From assembly GCA_944990035.1 (NCBI GenBank), contig CALYLX010000157.1, positions 496,001 through 560,000 on the forward strand: a DNA stretch of 64,000 nt, in the 5' to 3' direction. Shown here one piece after another: positions 51,336-63,114 of this stretch. How positions within the stretch are numbered: the stretch's first letter is position 1; each line of letters begins with the position of its first letter. The position numbers and the translations under genes were made by a program. This DNA is from Clitopilus passeckerianus (taxonomy: Eukaryota; Basidiomycota; Agaricomycetes; Agaricales; Entolomataceae). Under the pieces are notes generated by a model, which was not told where the DNA came from, did not search any database, and saw only the letters and a program-made list of their open reading frames with translations.

Positions 51336-53369
51336 ATGACTATGGACGAGGATACTTCTACAGGACTAGCAGCTGGAGCAGGAGTAGCGGGCGAACAACA
51401 TGACCTTGGGTCTACCGCTCCTAGTGCTCCTCAAAAGCCACAGGCAGATATAGAATCAGAGCTTCCATCTCCACCTCCGTTGGCTGCTACCACTGCCACT
51501 GCCACAACCTCCACACCAACACCTGCAATGACTGAGGACCTCTCGCCTCCTCCCGTCCCTATCCCCGTCGTTTCTGCACCAAGAACACCCCCACCTCCCT
51601 CAACGTCCGAAGTAACCGAGTCGCAAGAACTCCTCGAAGATGATCCCTTAGCCAAGTCTACTCCTACCGCTGAGGCTGAAGCTGGACGGGTGTCAAGTCA
51701 GTCGGGGGCTATACCACCCCTCTCTACACCTCTACCCGCACCTACGGCTTCACCTGCTCTCACGCCAGCCGTTCCAGCCGCAGAAGAACAGGAAGACACC
51801 CCTCTCCAAACCCCAACGCCTTCCTTACCCTCCATACAACCTTCCAAGTCCCCATCCGAGCCAGAACACCACCTCCCAACCCTAACTCTCACCCTCCCAC
51901 CACCTCCTTCCACGACCGTCCCCACAACCACAAACACCACTGCTGCCGCGACTCCCATGGCTTTGGACTCTGATCCCGAACCCGAGGCAGAGGTTGAGGT
52001 TGAAGTTGAGGTGCCAGAGGTCCAAGTGCCAGCAGAAATAGAGCTTGAAGCGGCGCCAGAGGCTGTAGAACTCCCAGAAGCCGGGGGAGAAGCGATGGAA
52101 ATCGACGACGCCGAAGCCAGCGCGACGTGTCTCTGGGGCGACTGTGGACGTTTGTTCACCGATTTGAAGAGTTTGATTGATCATATACATAACGGTTCGT
52201 CTTTCTATCCGTCCTCTTCTAACTCCAAACACGAACTAATTACGACTATTGGATATTGGATATATTACAGATCACGTAGGAGTGCATAAATCCAGCTACA
52301 CCTGCGAATGGGCCACCTGTGCGAGGAAAGGGCTGGCGCAGACATCGAGGTTTGCGTTGATAAGTCATATTAGAAGTCATACGGGGGAGAAGCCGTTTTT
52401 GTGTGAGCTTGCAGGTTCGTTTTTCGCTTTTCTCCCTTCCACTCCAATTTGAACCTAATTTATTGATATACACGTACAACAGAATGTGACAAAGCCTTCA
52501 CTCGTTCCGACGCCCTCGCCAAACACATGCGCCTGCAACACAACATGGACCCACCTCCACCTGGGCGCGGGGGCAACCGCAAACGTAAACGCGGCCAACA
52601 AGCCGCTGACGAACCTACACCTGCGCCCACCCCTGGGTCGATATCTGCGAGTGTCTCCATGTCCCGCGGTGCAGGATCCGTTTCTGGGTTTGGTGGGGGT
52701 GCAGATAGTGCTTTGAGTACGCCAGGTGGGATAGAAGGCCGGGGAGGTGGTGGAGCGGGGGTATTCAATACCTTCAAAGTCGAACCTGGAGGAGTCCTAG
52801 GGGAGAGGGCGGGCAGGGGACAGATGTATGCGGGTCCCGGTGGTGGGAGGGGGTCGAATGGGTATCCGCATGCTCACCAAGCGAGGTCGTTGAGTCCCCC
52901 GATTCCGCCTATACCTGCAGCACTTCGGCATTCAGTTTCGACGCGGGAACTTGGAGGGCGTGGAGGGGCGGATGAAGACTCGCTGGACCCACCGCCGTCA
53001 TTCTTCACCGCGTCTAACCTCCCAGCGCACCTCCAGCCGTACTACGACCCCATCTCGCACACCGTACACGGGCGGCGCGTCAGCATGGCTATGTACCTCT
53101 GCATGAAAGCCAAATACCAGTACGCACTTGAAGACAGACGGATGCTGGAGGAGGAGCTGCGGGAGGCACGGGCGGTGCTGGAGAGGGAGAAAAAGGAGAA
53201 GGAGAGGGTGTTGGATGAGTTGTTGGTGGGGATGTTTGGGGAGCAGGCGGAGATGGTGGGTGTTGTTGGGGAGGTTGCGGTGCCGGTGCAGGAGGGAATT
53301 GTCATGGTTGGGGGGAATCCGATGCCGGTGGTGGTGACGCAGCAGAGTGTCAATGGGGTTAGGATGTGA
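51336..53369 (+). CDS. Iec1-like C2H2 zinc-finger subunit of the INO80 chromatin remodeller
   Basis: Three exons (51336-52194, 52271-52414, 52483-53369) give 629 aa; ATG codons at 51336 and 51342 are both possible starts. The first ~260 residues are Pro/Thr/Ala/Glu-rich and disordered. Three adjacent fingers follow at about 262-356: a first one with CLWGDCGRLFTDLKSLIDHI, a second CEWATCARKGLAQTSRFALI with SHIRSHTGEKPFLCEL, and a third ECDKAFTRSDALAKHMRLQH. This YY1-like array, with an RKG-x-x-QTSRFAL signature, is that of fission yeast Iec1, the DNA-binding subunit of INO80. The C-terminal part has a basic patch (GNRKRKRG) and a coiled coil at about 560-595 (LEDRRMLEEELREARAVLER). A role in INO80 targeting is inferred from this match. 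Confidence 0.85.
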
Positions 53370-54307
53370 GAGAGGATTGGCACAGAGACTGTATTCTTAT
53401 CAATGTGTGTTTGGTGCACTGAGCTCGGACGTTGACCCGGAGGTGTGCTCATAATCTCGTTCGGTAAAGACGGACTTCGACACAGGCAAGTTACTCAGAA
53501 TTCGGGTTCCTGCCGTACTAGAGGTGTGGCTGGCATCCTAGTTGAACTTAATAGCTTCCAAGTAGATACGGCGTACAAGATATGCGGTTTCGGGACCTTC
53601 AAAACGGCAACGATATGAACGGGAACCGGATAGATGTTCCTTCCTTTAGCTGTCTCCTACTCGTGGGGACGGCCAATGCTTCGCATGGCGGTTCACGTGT
53701 CTGGATTTACTTGATTGTCTTCTAATAAAGAGACCTCCTTTATCCGAGTTATCTGGAATCAAATGCGCCGTCCGCCATGCCTTCCGCGCCTTGAGGACGC
53801 AACATGTTTGGCATGAGGCCCCGAAGGTGATTGGCTGTCAAGAATTGCAAAGGTACAGTCGGCATTCAATATTCAAATCTTGTGTACGAGAATAACTAGG
53901 ACATTGACCGCCGGCGGTTCAGCGTCAAGTTAAGCATTTGAACCTACTGAGTCAAGTTTAACTGAAGGACCAAAAGTGTGGCACGGTTATATCCGCAAAG
54001 CATGATGGCCCATCTTTTCGGCAGTGATAGTCAAGAAGTTGTGAGGTTCTGTTTGGAGACTAGTCGAGGAGGAGACTATGTATTTGTATACCATACCTAG
54101 AGTACATGGGCATATGAGGTCTTTTTTATGAAGCCTAGCTCAAAGACCAATCGCAAATCGGAAACGTCAGTCGAAGTCTTTTGTCAAACGACCTCAGCCC
54201 AAAATAAGATCTCCTATTGCCAATACAGATATATTCAATATTACCCAACGAGCAGGAATATTCGTAACTGAGTTCCGGCAGCACAAAAAGATACACCCTA
54301 ATGTTTC
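53370..54307. other. Intergenic
   Basis: About 0.9 kb between two genes that converge here (Iec1-like on plus, deaminase on minus). Both 3' ends lie in it. AT-rich near 54100-54250. No gene or repeat recognised. Confidence 0.4.
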
Positions 54308-56149
54308 TTACCCGTCCGAGTCCCCACCTTCCCCCACCAAATGAAGGAAACTCCCTATTTCAATCCCATCTGAAACAGCAGCCAGCTCACCATCAGAAAC
54401 AGGGGAATTCTGACGTGAATGCACTTCTATCTTCCCATTCTCCAAAATAATGTCTGCAAGTTTGGTCACAAGTTCCGCCTTCAACGCTTGCAATATACGC
54501 AATGGGACACCGAATGTCGGGGGGTTCCACGGGAAAATGATGCCATGGGTGCCAGGTACAACGAAGTTTGTTTTTCGCGCGATGTGTAGTCTTTGTGCTA
54601 GCCAGTGGCAACAGAAACATGATTTTTTCCGACGCCAATAACGTGGTCAAAGTCCTGTAAAAGCTAACAAATGAAGGGAAGTCGCAGAGCTGGTTTGTTC
54701 ACGTACCTTGAATACTTTGAGTTTGTCAAGTTCCGTGTGATTTGGCATTGTGAGTCCATCCATGTTAGCCTGGAAAATAAGGGCCATCATTATGGCCTCG
54801 CAATGGATAGTGCCCAAAAATGAGGTTTTCCGGCAAGCTTCAAGGGCCTTGGAAATCAGATCATCGATCTCCCCCTCATCAAAATCCTGTCCGAAATCCC
54901 TTTCGCGTACTTTTTCCCGGACCTCTGTCTTCATTAAAGCATCAATATTTTTGACATTAAAACCCAAGGCGGTCTTAGATCCTTGTGTGGCACGAATGAC
55001 GTGGAAGTTGATATCAATCTCGGACGAAACTTTGACTGTGCAAGCACCAGGCCGGCTTGTAGCCAGGACGTCACTGAATAGCAATAGAGGAGTGCGACGT
55101 GACGGGGGGGATGACGCGGGTCGCCTTGTAACGATTTATCGGCCTCCAGATCCAGCGATAACTCGGAGAAATTGTTTTGAAAAAGGGGGTAGTATGGAGA
55201 ATTACCAATCTCAGCATCATCATATTCTACTTGACCTGCTTGGACCTCCCGCTCCTTGGTATCCAAGGACTCATTTATACCAGCATCAAGGTAGTGTCGA
55301 AGTGATTTGATGCCCAACAGACGTTGGATAGCCCCATCCTTGGATAGTAGTTGCTGCACCTCGCCGCAGCTTCGGATAGCCCGTGTCATTGTAATTTTAT
55401 TCCTGTTTACCTTCCACTGGCAAACAGCATCCCAGACATCGGACAGGACACCGCACACCATATCTCGCCATTTCTCGACATCGGCAAGGGAAAACTGGAA
55501 CTCCGTCACCTTGCGACCAGGCAGTACCCGTTTAGGGACACCTTCCAGATGGCTGCTAAATGCTTCTGGAACATACACCCACCCTGGTTCCATCTCGTCA
55601 AAATCAAGCGCGGACGGTTGCCAAGACTGTAAAACGTTTTGCAACGAGTCTCCAAATATGGATGTCGCTGCGAGAACCCTATGGCAGATTTTGCGATGGC
55701 AGCGGAGCCAGATGAAGCTGGTAAATTGGGCAGCCAGCAAAGGGTTCTTGATGTCGGACGACCATGATCGCAAAGCATGGATAAGGTCCGCGGCATGAGT
55801 AGAGAGAGGCACTTCTGAGTCGGGATGACTGAACTGCTTTAGAATGAGCCTTTTCTCAGTCCAAGGAAAGTGATCACACTCACTTCTTCTTTATATTCGC
55901 CAAATCTTGCAAGGATTTTTCGCCTTTCCGCAACTTCTCCAGTTCGATAGAAACTCTTCCCGAGCCCTGTTCATCGGGCATTACCCAGCCGGGCGTTTTT
56001 GCGTTATTCGTGATCGCGACTTCGACGGGCGTCCGGAGTGCCATTTCATCCGCCTGATTGATAGTAAGGTCGATATGACCCTGTGCTATCCGGCCAGCGA
56101 CTCCAACGACCTGATGCGCCGAAGCTTGATCTTTGGCCGACCCTTGCAT
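54308..56149 (-). pseudogene. OTT_1508-type putative deaminase with two apparent frameshifts
   Basis: The minus-strand gene runs from the ATG at 56149 (exon 55884-56149, MQGSAKDQASAHQ) through an exon starting at 55828 to the stop at 54308. The C-terminal zinc-deaminase pattern is plain: HCEAIMMALI, then IGVGK, then KSCFCCHWLAQRL, then FVVPGTHGIIFPWNPP, matching the fungal OTT_1508-like deaminase family, a predicted nucleic-acid or nucleotide deaminase fold. But the conserved IGVGK and KSCFCC lie in different frames, separated by a run of six A (near 54626). Upstream, the segment ending LLYCY and the segment LLLFSDVLATSRPG also lie in different frames, next to a run of seven C (near 55110). 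Each break would be repaired by one more base in the run. So this is either a decaying gene or two homopolymer under-calls in the assembly. One intron (54654-54705) is clear between VFK and DFDHVI. Substrate unknown. Confidence 0.7.
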
Positions 56150-56169
56150 GAGTAAAATGGCTAGCCAGG

Positions 56170-56350
56170 CGTAGGCCTTCGGTAAAGCCCCATGTTTGGA
56201 TGATTTAGAGCGTTCAGGCTGCTGAGAGGTGCTGTTCCCTGGTGATTGCAGTCCATGTATTGCCTGAGTTAGGAACTGTATATCTCTCGAGATTCCTTCA
56301 AGCTGCAGCTCAGTCGGGTTGTAGAGTTACACTTGGTTTGTCATCATTCA
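56170..56350 (+). repeat. Dispersed repeat, copy 2
   Basis: Diverged copy of the segment at 50780-50970, same orientation, about 5.4 kb away. Matching blocks include GGCCTTC, GGATGATTTAGAGCGTTCAG, GGCTGCTGAGA, TATTGCCTGAGTTAGGAAC and ACTTGGTTTGTCATC. It lies just upstream of the deaminase start, so it may carry promoter sequence. Confidence 0.65.
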
Positions 56351-56596
56351 GTAATTAATGGTGCGTCTCAGAAAAGTCGTTCACTTTAGCAGAGGGTCGG
56401 CAGGGCCTTCGGATCGTTGATGGGACCAGGCCTGTATGTAGGATGGCGATGACGTCGTCAAGATTTGATCTTGGCCGACAGAAAGTGTCACGAGTCCGTC
56501 CTTCGGAAGACTTCGATACGGGCTTGCAAGGAGTTCCGGGCTTGTTGGTTATCATGAAGATTGGTAAAAGGAGCTTCTAGCCTATCTCTATATTGG

Positions 56597-56602
56597 TATA
56601 AA
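56597..56602 (+). promoter_or_regulatory. TATA box of the aldo/keto reductase gene
   Basis: TATAAA, 52 bp upstream of the ATG at 56654 and followed by a CAT/CAAC-type start region. Confidence 0.55.
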
Positions 56603-56653
56603 GTCCTCTACATACAAACCCATCTCTCGGAACAACCTCTCGAGACTACAACC

Positions 56654-58172
56654 ATGTCCATCCCAGTCGAACCCAGAAAGCTCGGCGACACTTCCGTCAA
56701 CCCAGTCGGTTTCGGGCTAATGAACATCATGCCGATCTATGGTAATGAACAGGCCCCCGATGAGGAGAGGTTTAAGGTAAGCCGCTCCAGGCTTCTGCAA
56801 TATTGGATATGGAGCTGATGTCCCGGCTGAACTCGATAGCTTTTGGATACAGCGTATGAGCTTGGTTGCAGGATGTGGGATACGGCTGATGTCTATGGTG
56901 ATTCGGAGAAATTGATTGGGAAGTGGTAAGTACTGAGTACTGAGTTCTGAACCTTTCCGTTCATCCTCCTCCCTCTTCCCTTCTTTCCTCTCCGCTTCTT
57001 TTCCTCTTCACCGATCGCCTCTGACTCTCCTCGCATAGGTTCACCAAGACGGGCAACCGCTCCTCCATCTTCCTCGCCACCAAATTCGGACTTGTACCCA
57101 CCGGCGTAAGATGCGACGCAGCCTACGTCCGCGAAGCGGCAGAGAAGTCGCTCAAACGGTTGGGCACGGACTACATCGATTTGTTATACGCTCATCGGTG
57201 CGTTCTATACTCTCGCCTCTTGAATCGCAAACCGATAATGTGGTTTACACCTAGGATCGATCCCAAGACTCCAATTGAAGTTACAGTTCGAGCAATGGCT
57301 GAACTTGTCAAGTACGTCCTTGCTCTTCCCCTTCCCCCTTCCCTCATAACTCACATACTCTCCAGAGAAGGCAAAGTCCGCCACATCGGCCTCTCCGAGC
57401 CCTCTGCCCGAGCCCTCCGCCGCGCACACACCATCCACCCCATAACCGCCATCCAAATGGAAGTCTCCCCCTTCGTCCTAGATCTCTTCGACCCCAAACT
57501 CGAGCTGTTGAAGACGGTGAGGGAGCTGGGCGTGCAGGTTGTTTGTTACAGCCCGCTTGGGAGGGGGTTGTGTACGGGGAGGATCGTGAGTGGTTTCTTT
57601 TGATCTGAATGGAGAAGAGAGGTGCTGATGAAGGGGTTTGTGTTATTAGCGTGCGCCTGGAGATTTAGCGGATGATGATTGGAGGAAGGGGTTGCCGAAG
57701 TACATTACTTTCACTTTTCTCCTCCGTCCTTCTTACTCACCAATACCTCAGATTCCAATCCCCCTCCGCCTTCTCAAAAATCCTCACCCTTGTAGAGGCC
57801 TTAACCAAAATCGGCACCGCTCACAACAACGCTTCAGCTAGTCAAGTCGCGCTAGCGTGGCTCCTGGCGCAAGGCGAAGATTTCTTCGTTATTCCTGGGA
57901 CTGCGAAGGAGAAGGTACGTCTTTTCCATTTCTTCATTCTCCAACCCCCTCCCTTTCTTCTAGTATTTTACTACCGATGCTAATGCTAGCAATTTCCCGA
58001 ACCCCAGTACCTCCGCGAAAACATCGCCTCCTCCACACTCCGCCTCACGCGAGACGAGCTACAGGAGATCACTAACCTTGCGAGTAGCGCTGAGATGGCC
58101 GACATTGGGGATAGGTACCCACCCGGGATGTTGGAGCAGTTGTTTGTGGATAGTCCGGAATTGGAGGAATGA
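56654..58172 (+). CDS. Aldo/keto reductase
   Basis: Eight exons: 56654-56776, 56840-56925, 57039-57197, 57255-57311, 57366-57585, 57650-57699, 57752-57914 and 58008-58172. The product is 340 aa, the usual AKR size. The catalytic tetrad is present: Asp55 and Tyr60 in WDTADVYG, Lys85 in LATKFG and His122 in LLYAHR. Strand and cofactor motifs include [24 protein letters not shown] and, near the C-terminus, [19 protein letters not shown]. This arrangement matches the fungal YakC/pyridoxal-reductase-like AKR8/AKR13 group, cytosolic NADPH-dependent enzymes that reduce aldehydes. The true substrate cannot be told. Divergent from the deaminase gene, with a TATA box; no cluster context. Confidence 0.93.
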
Positions 58173-61100
58173 TTGTCACGGTGCTGGTTAGATAGAGGAA
58201 TAGTAAGAAGGTTGGGAGGGGAATACGCTAGATAGACTAGCGGGAGATGGTGGAGAATATGGGGAATCGACTTAAAGTTACCCTAGTTGTGGAGTTACAT
58301 GTACAAAGCTATCACGCAGCGATTTAATCGCAGTGGCCGGGAATCGAGTAATTTCCTTCCACCATACAAGCTAAGCAAGTTTGTCATTCAGGTGTAGTAT
58401 TGGAAGGCCAAATACACTCCGAATTACCTAGCCGATGTGGCTGCGTGATGTTCTCTAGACGTTAAGCACGTTAATCACCCAGGCCTGGGAGTAATAGGGG
58501 TCGTAAGTCTCCTTACAGGGATAGTTTGACCCCTTCACCTCGCCACGGAAAGTGCCTGAAATTGCGATCGGGAAATTGGACGAATCAGATGCTCGGCCAC
58601 TGTTCCAGCAACGGAGCTTGGGGGTATCATAAAGGTTTATCGAATGCATACAAGAATATGGATAACTTACTATGCTACGTCATTGAGAGATCATCACAAT
58701 TATCCAGACGCAAGGACCTTCTGATGCTTGCCAGTCCAGTAGATGCAGGTTGTTATCAGATGCTAACACAGAGTTTCCCGCAGGTCAGATGAGAAACCGT
58801 GGCGGCGCTGGCGCAAAGTGCGTGTGCGGAGTACGTCATTGAGAGGTCAATCATGATATCTAGGCTGCAGCTGGTTGGAGAAAGTGCGATCCATGGGAAC
58901 GTCCATCAAGCGCGATATATGAACGTAGATTTCGGGGCCGAGGGAAGGTCAGCCAAGCCGTAAGCCCGATCCTTGCAGACACTTCTAAGACTTTCGTTAA
59001 GACGGGTGTCGGGTGGTCAATGAACCTAGATCCTAGGTGCCAGTATCCACTTTTATTTTGCCTGCAGGTTGTGTAGGAAAGCAACAAGATTGAAAAATGA
59101 TCGACTCTCAGACACCTCAGTGATCAGTTATGTTATTTGATTCATTGGGATCGGGCCATTCGAGTCGTAAACCGAGGGTTACTCGTCGTTACTGCCTGAG
59201 ATGCTCACGGAAAATGCCAGGAATTGGGATCCCAGAAACCTTCGTACCCAACGTGCAGATGTTCACTATTTCAGGAAGGAATCCCAGGAAATTGAATGTA
59301 ACAACTGAATGGATGTCTACAAAATGAATTAGCGAATCTAATCGGCCCTGGAGCGGAAGCAACATAAATCCCAGTGGCCCACGCAGAGACCACCCGATTG
59401 GCTGTTCGTAGGTTATCCTAAAACTTCCTGGGATGGAGATAAGCGATCAAGGAGATAGGAGAGGAAGCCAGGCAATAGCTCGTACAGCGGTGATCGACGT
59501 CATTGAGAAATCGAATGAGGTGTGCAGGCGCAAAGAATGCGAGAAATTGCGATTCGTTCCTGGCAAATTTGCGGTGGCACTCTGGCTGCAGTGCACGATG
59601 CATGGTGTGTTTCTCCATTCCCCTCAGAGAAAATTGAAAGGACCGAACTCCATCCATACGGACCGTTCATCCGGGTTGAACCATCCATCGCTCGACGTAA
59701 AGGGCAAGGAAACCAACCGAAGCCATTAGAAGTGGCCTTACGCGTCTGGGCCGGAAGCATATGCAACATATTGAATTATCGTCAATATCAATGGGAAGCA
59801 CCAGATTGGTTCTACAAAATTTCTTCAATTCAATGAAAAACCCGATGGCCCGTAGGAGTTCGTAACCGACGATCGACGGCGGGCGGAGATCCCCACTGAA
59901 CTGCCCTTCTTCACCTGTGCTGAGTTTAATAGGTGAAGAAGGGATGCATTCAGGATTAAGAACGGCTTCGATCGGCGCTCGCTGTTCTCCGACCAGCTGG
60001 AAGTTGCGGTTGCGCCTGGCAATCCCCGTTCACGACCGCACTCTGAAAGGGAAAGATCTTCGGGTGCTCGTTCGTGGTGGTGATCTGTCAGAAGCCCGAA
60101 AGCTAAGTTGTTCCTAGGTGCCAGCACGTCATGATGAAGATAGCCATTTTGTGGGAGGGTGAGAACGATCAGCAAATGTGTATGTATTCCCATTAAAATA
60201 GACAGGCCTGCCAGTATCGCCGGCATGGGGGTACCGAAATGTACCACGGTCAAGACTCTGTTCAATGCTTGATATATGTTGCCATTGAAGGCCATCGCCC
60301 GTGACACCCACATGGTCAGCAGGTTAGGTCATATTCTGGACCTGATCGTGTTCAAAACGGAAGTAAATCTAAGCCTGCATGCCCAGTCAATCCAAACGAC
60401 ATACTGATCAAACGAAGGCGGCAGAGTTCTCTCACCCCTACTTGGCCGAGATGCTTGCTCCGCTCATTGACTAAGTTGAAGCTCGTAAGGCGAGTTTACC
60501 AAAGTCACGTTGCGTTCTGCGGCTTTGGCCAAAATGCTGGGCCCCAAAGGATCTGGTGTCCCACCATGCAAACAGGGTTTCCCTAGGTTTTAACTGGGGC
60601 GATCGAAAATCGAACTTCGACGCGAGGCTTTGACCGTGAAATCATGGTATGTGGTGTAGTTATCTCCTGTGAAACCATCTGTGAAAGAAATATGCTTTGT
60701 GGATTCGGCCTAGTCGGAATATGCGACGTAATCCGTAGCAGATGGCGGGACCATGCGCCGTTTAGCAATGGTCGCAATATCTTCGCAAGGCTCAACGGGT
60801 TCCTGAAAGCAATGCCGCCGTGGACAGGTTGTGCTTCCACACATTGCTCAATACGTTCCTTGCCGTGGCAAAGTATGAGCGAGCCTGGGTTTTTGATCGA
60901 TATCGTTGACACCAAGCAAGGAATGTTCGTAGTTTTGGCGAACATGGCGGGAAGCATAACAGGTTCCGGTGGCGTAGGACGATATGAAGGAACAAGAATG
61001 TGAAGCTCGCTAGGCTCAGATAGCACCCACTACATCCTATTCAAGAGCCCCTCAGAGGGCATTGCAAGCGAAACAGCCGGGTCTGGAACGAGGGCAAATC

Positions 61101-61633
61101 CCGAGTCCCCCGGAAACTGCCGGCACCCCTCTCAAACCGTTTTCCAATTTCGAGCTTTCTCCTAGAGACGAGGCTTTTCATAAAACGACCTGACACGATC
61201 GTTGTCGAGACAGTTTAATCCCTGTGGATCTTGAGAGATGCGTATCATATCCAAAAGCGAAGCATTATAGGGATGGCTTCAACTCATTCCGCGACTCACA
61301 CCCCGGCATTTTCTACTTGGCGTCCCATTTAGAGCTCATAGGGGACTAAGCTCCTTGGCCTTGGACGTTCACAGGGTCTATCTACAGTCCTCTCCTAGAT
61401 ATGCTTTGACGGAGCAAATCTCTGGAAAACCCAAGTCTTTCTATGCGAAAGCCGCCACCCGGTGTCGAAGGCTTGGCAGTCACCGCTTTTGGATAAAGAC
61501 TAATGTCAAAGTCAATCCTGGACGCCTCGACTCGTTGACATTGGTACCTGATGCCTGTCATCTTCAGGGTTAAATTATGCATGTGCTACAATCCTCCGAG
61601 CGTATATAATAGTGCAGGCGTGGATGACATGCC
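58173..61633. other. Gene-poor 3.4 kb with short degenerate repeats
   Basis: Only fragments are seen. Short similar segments recur: the plus-strand phrase CGTCATTGAGA at about 58678, 58833 and 59499, and a CACGGAAA(G/A)TGCC...AATTG block at about 58545 and 59205. These suggest partial duplications of a small decayed element or gene. A 162-codon minus-strand frame (59825-60313) has a hydrophobic stretch but no family signature. No transposase, reverse transcriptase or tRNA could be read. Confidence 0.4.
58455..58649 (-). CDS. Possible last exon of a small unrecognised protein
   Basis: A minus-strand frame ends in a well-formed C-terminus with Gly/Tyr/Asn-rich, beta-like sequence (FPIAISGTFRGEVKGSNYPC then YSQAWVINVLNV). 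Part of its sequence recurs in degraded form near 59205. The upstream exon and start were not found, so the protein cannot be completed. It may be a relic. Confidence 0.3.
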   Translation of the reverse strand: MHSINLYDTPKLRCWNSGRASDSSNFPIAISGTFRGEVKGSNYPCKETYDPYYSQAWVINVLNV

Positions 61634-63114
61634 ATGCCCCCGAAGATTGACAGCGTGAGTTGACTTATCTAGGGATCATCACGACTACGCCCATTGCTTG
61701 GAAGCCACATTTTACACTCTGCACGTTTCCAGGAGAATCTGCTCATGCCCCCAAGCTGGTAATTTTACTCAAGACTCACTTCTGCACCCAAAGCCACGCT
61801 AATTCTCCTCTTTAGTTGAGTTGTTGACGATTGCAGTCTCCAAGACAAACTAGATGATAACGACTTATTCCCTTAAAGGTAGAAAATCCGAAGTTGACTT
61901 CGGCAGACCCATTTGCTCACAATGCCACAGTTATCGGTCTCGTTTGTCCCATTATTACAGCGCTTGTTACTGTCGTTCGTCTCGGAGAGCGATATAGGAC
62001 GGGGAGATTTGGCTATGACGACGGCTTCGCTGCTTTGTCGTTGACCATTCTTGCGGCCTTCGTCACTGCACTCCAAATACACGTCGGGGATCCCAGTCCG
62101 TACCAATTCCCACCGTCATATGGAGTATTGCTCATCAAATACAGCCCACCTATCACGATTCAGCCGCTTTGCTTTGTACTACACCAGCGCTGAAGGATTC
62201 TATGGCATACTCTGGTGCGCTTGATGAGATTTGCCTCATGCATACTCTAAAAGTCTTTGTAGGACTGCCAGACTTTCAATACTATTCACTATCATTCGGA
62301 TTTCACCAACTGGATCTACGTTCAAACGGCTGTTATATATGGTCTCTGTCAGCTACTTCGTCATCTGGCTTGTACTTTCTGTTCAGCTATTCTGGGTTTG
62401 TGAGCCCATACCGAACTGGAAGGTAGGATCTCTGTTCACACACTTCGAAACAAAGCCTGAGAATTTCGAAGGATGCATCGGTTCCACAGTGTCCGTTAGA
62501 CGATCAGGTGCCGATAGCACAGCTCATTAGTGAGTCTCAGTTGTCTGGTCTTATGACCCAGTTAAACTCATTCCCCTAGGCGACGTCTATGCGGACGCAA
62601 TCCTCATAGCAGCCCCACTCAAACTGCTTTGGTCTTTTAACGGCTCTGTCGGCCAACGCAGAAGGTTGATCATAGCCTTTTCCGCCAGTACAGTAACCAC
62701 TGTGACCAGTTTAGTGCACTCGTTCTATATCGTTACGAAACCTGGCACACCAGTGGTCCTCTTTACGGCAGTTATTGAGGTAGGAACTAGGATTCGCATG
62801 TTCATTACAATTGCCTCACCTCTCTTACATAGGTATCCTCTTCGCTCTTCGTCTGCAACCTTGCCGTCCTTTTTGGAGTCGTTTCCCGTCTTCTCGACAC
62901 CTACGTCCTTCGTAGTGCGGATAAGACGACGATACATTCGTCTTCAACCGCCTCCTCGTTTAAAACCCTGCCTGGCTTTGCGAGCACGTTCCCGGCACGG
63001 TCTAGTTGCCCTGGTCCAGGTACTCTGGATGGACCTGCGCATCTCGGGAACACGATCATCAAAATAAATTCACACAACCGTACAATTGTCTCCGAACCCC
63101 AATCAAAGGGCTAG
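61634..63114 (+). CDS. Fungal rhodopsin-domain integral membrane protein (Pth11-like 7TM)
   Basis: Six firm exons (61879-62099, 62164-62214, 62263-62422, 62472-62529, 62580-62779, 62833-63114) give 323 residues. The N-terminus is unresolved; an ATG at 61634 (MPPKIDS, then GT donor) is the best start candidate but the joins to 61879 are unsure. The core reads NPKLTSADPFAHNATVIGLV, GYDDGFAALS, LYYTSAEGFYGILW with TARLSILFTIIRIS, SYFVIWLVLSVQLFWVCEP, CPLDDQVPIAQLISDVYADA with ILIAAPLKLLW, and a last helix FVCNLAVLFGVVSRLLD. That is the seven-helix fungal rhodopsin-domain pattern (also called CFEM-less Pth11-like). The helix-2 GYDD and the QxP...SDVxADAxL motifs are characteristic. The Ser/Thr-rich tail is cytosolic. 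Ligand and role unknown. Confidence 0.82.

Larger units (their letters stand above)
56150..56653. promoter_or_regulatory. Divergent promoter region, deaminase / aldo-keto reductase
   Basis: About 500 bp between divergent starts at 56149 (minus) and 56654 (plus). It contains repeat copy 2 on the deaminase side and a TATA box on the reductase side. Confidence 0.5.

Noticed and set aside
53042..53452. Minus-strand frame opposite the Iec1-like C-terminus
   Set aside because: Antisense shadow. The plus strand has the conserved fingers and coiled coil.
59825..60313. 162-codon minus-strand frame with a hydrophobic stretch
   Set aside because: No family signature and no start context. Could be a relic but cannot be supported.
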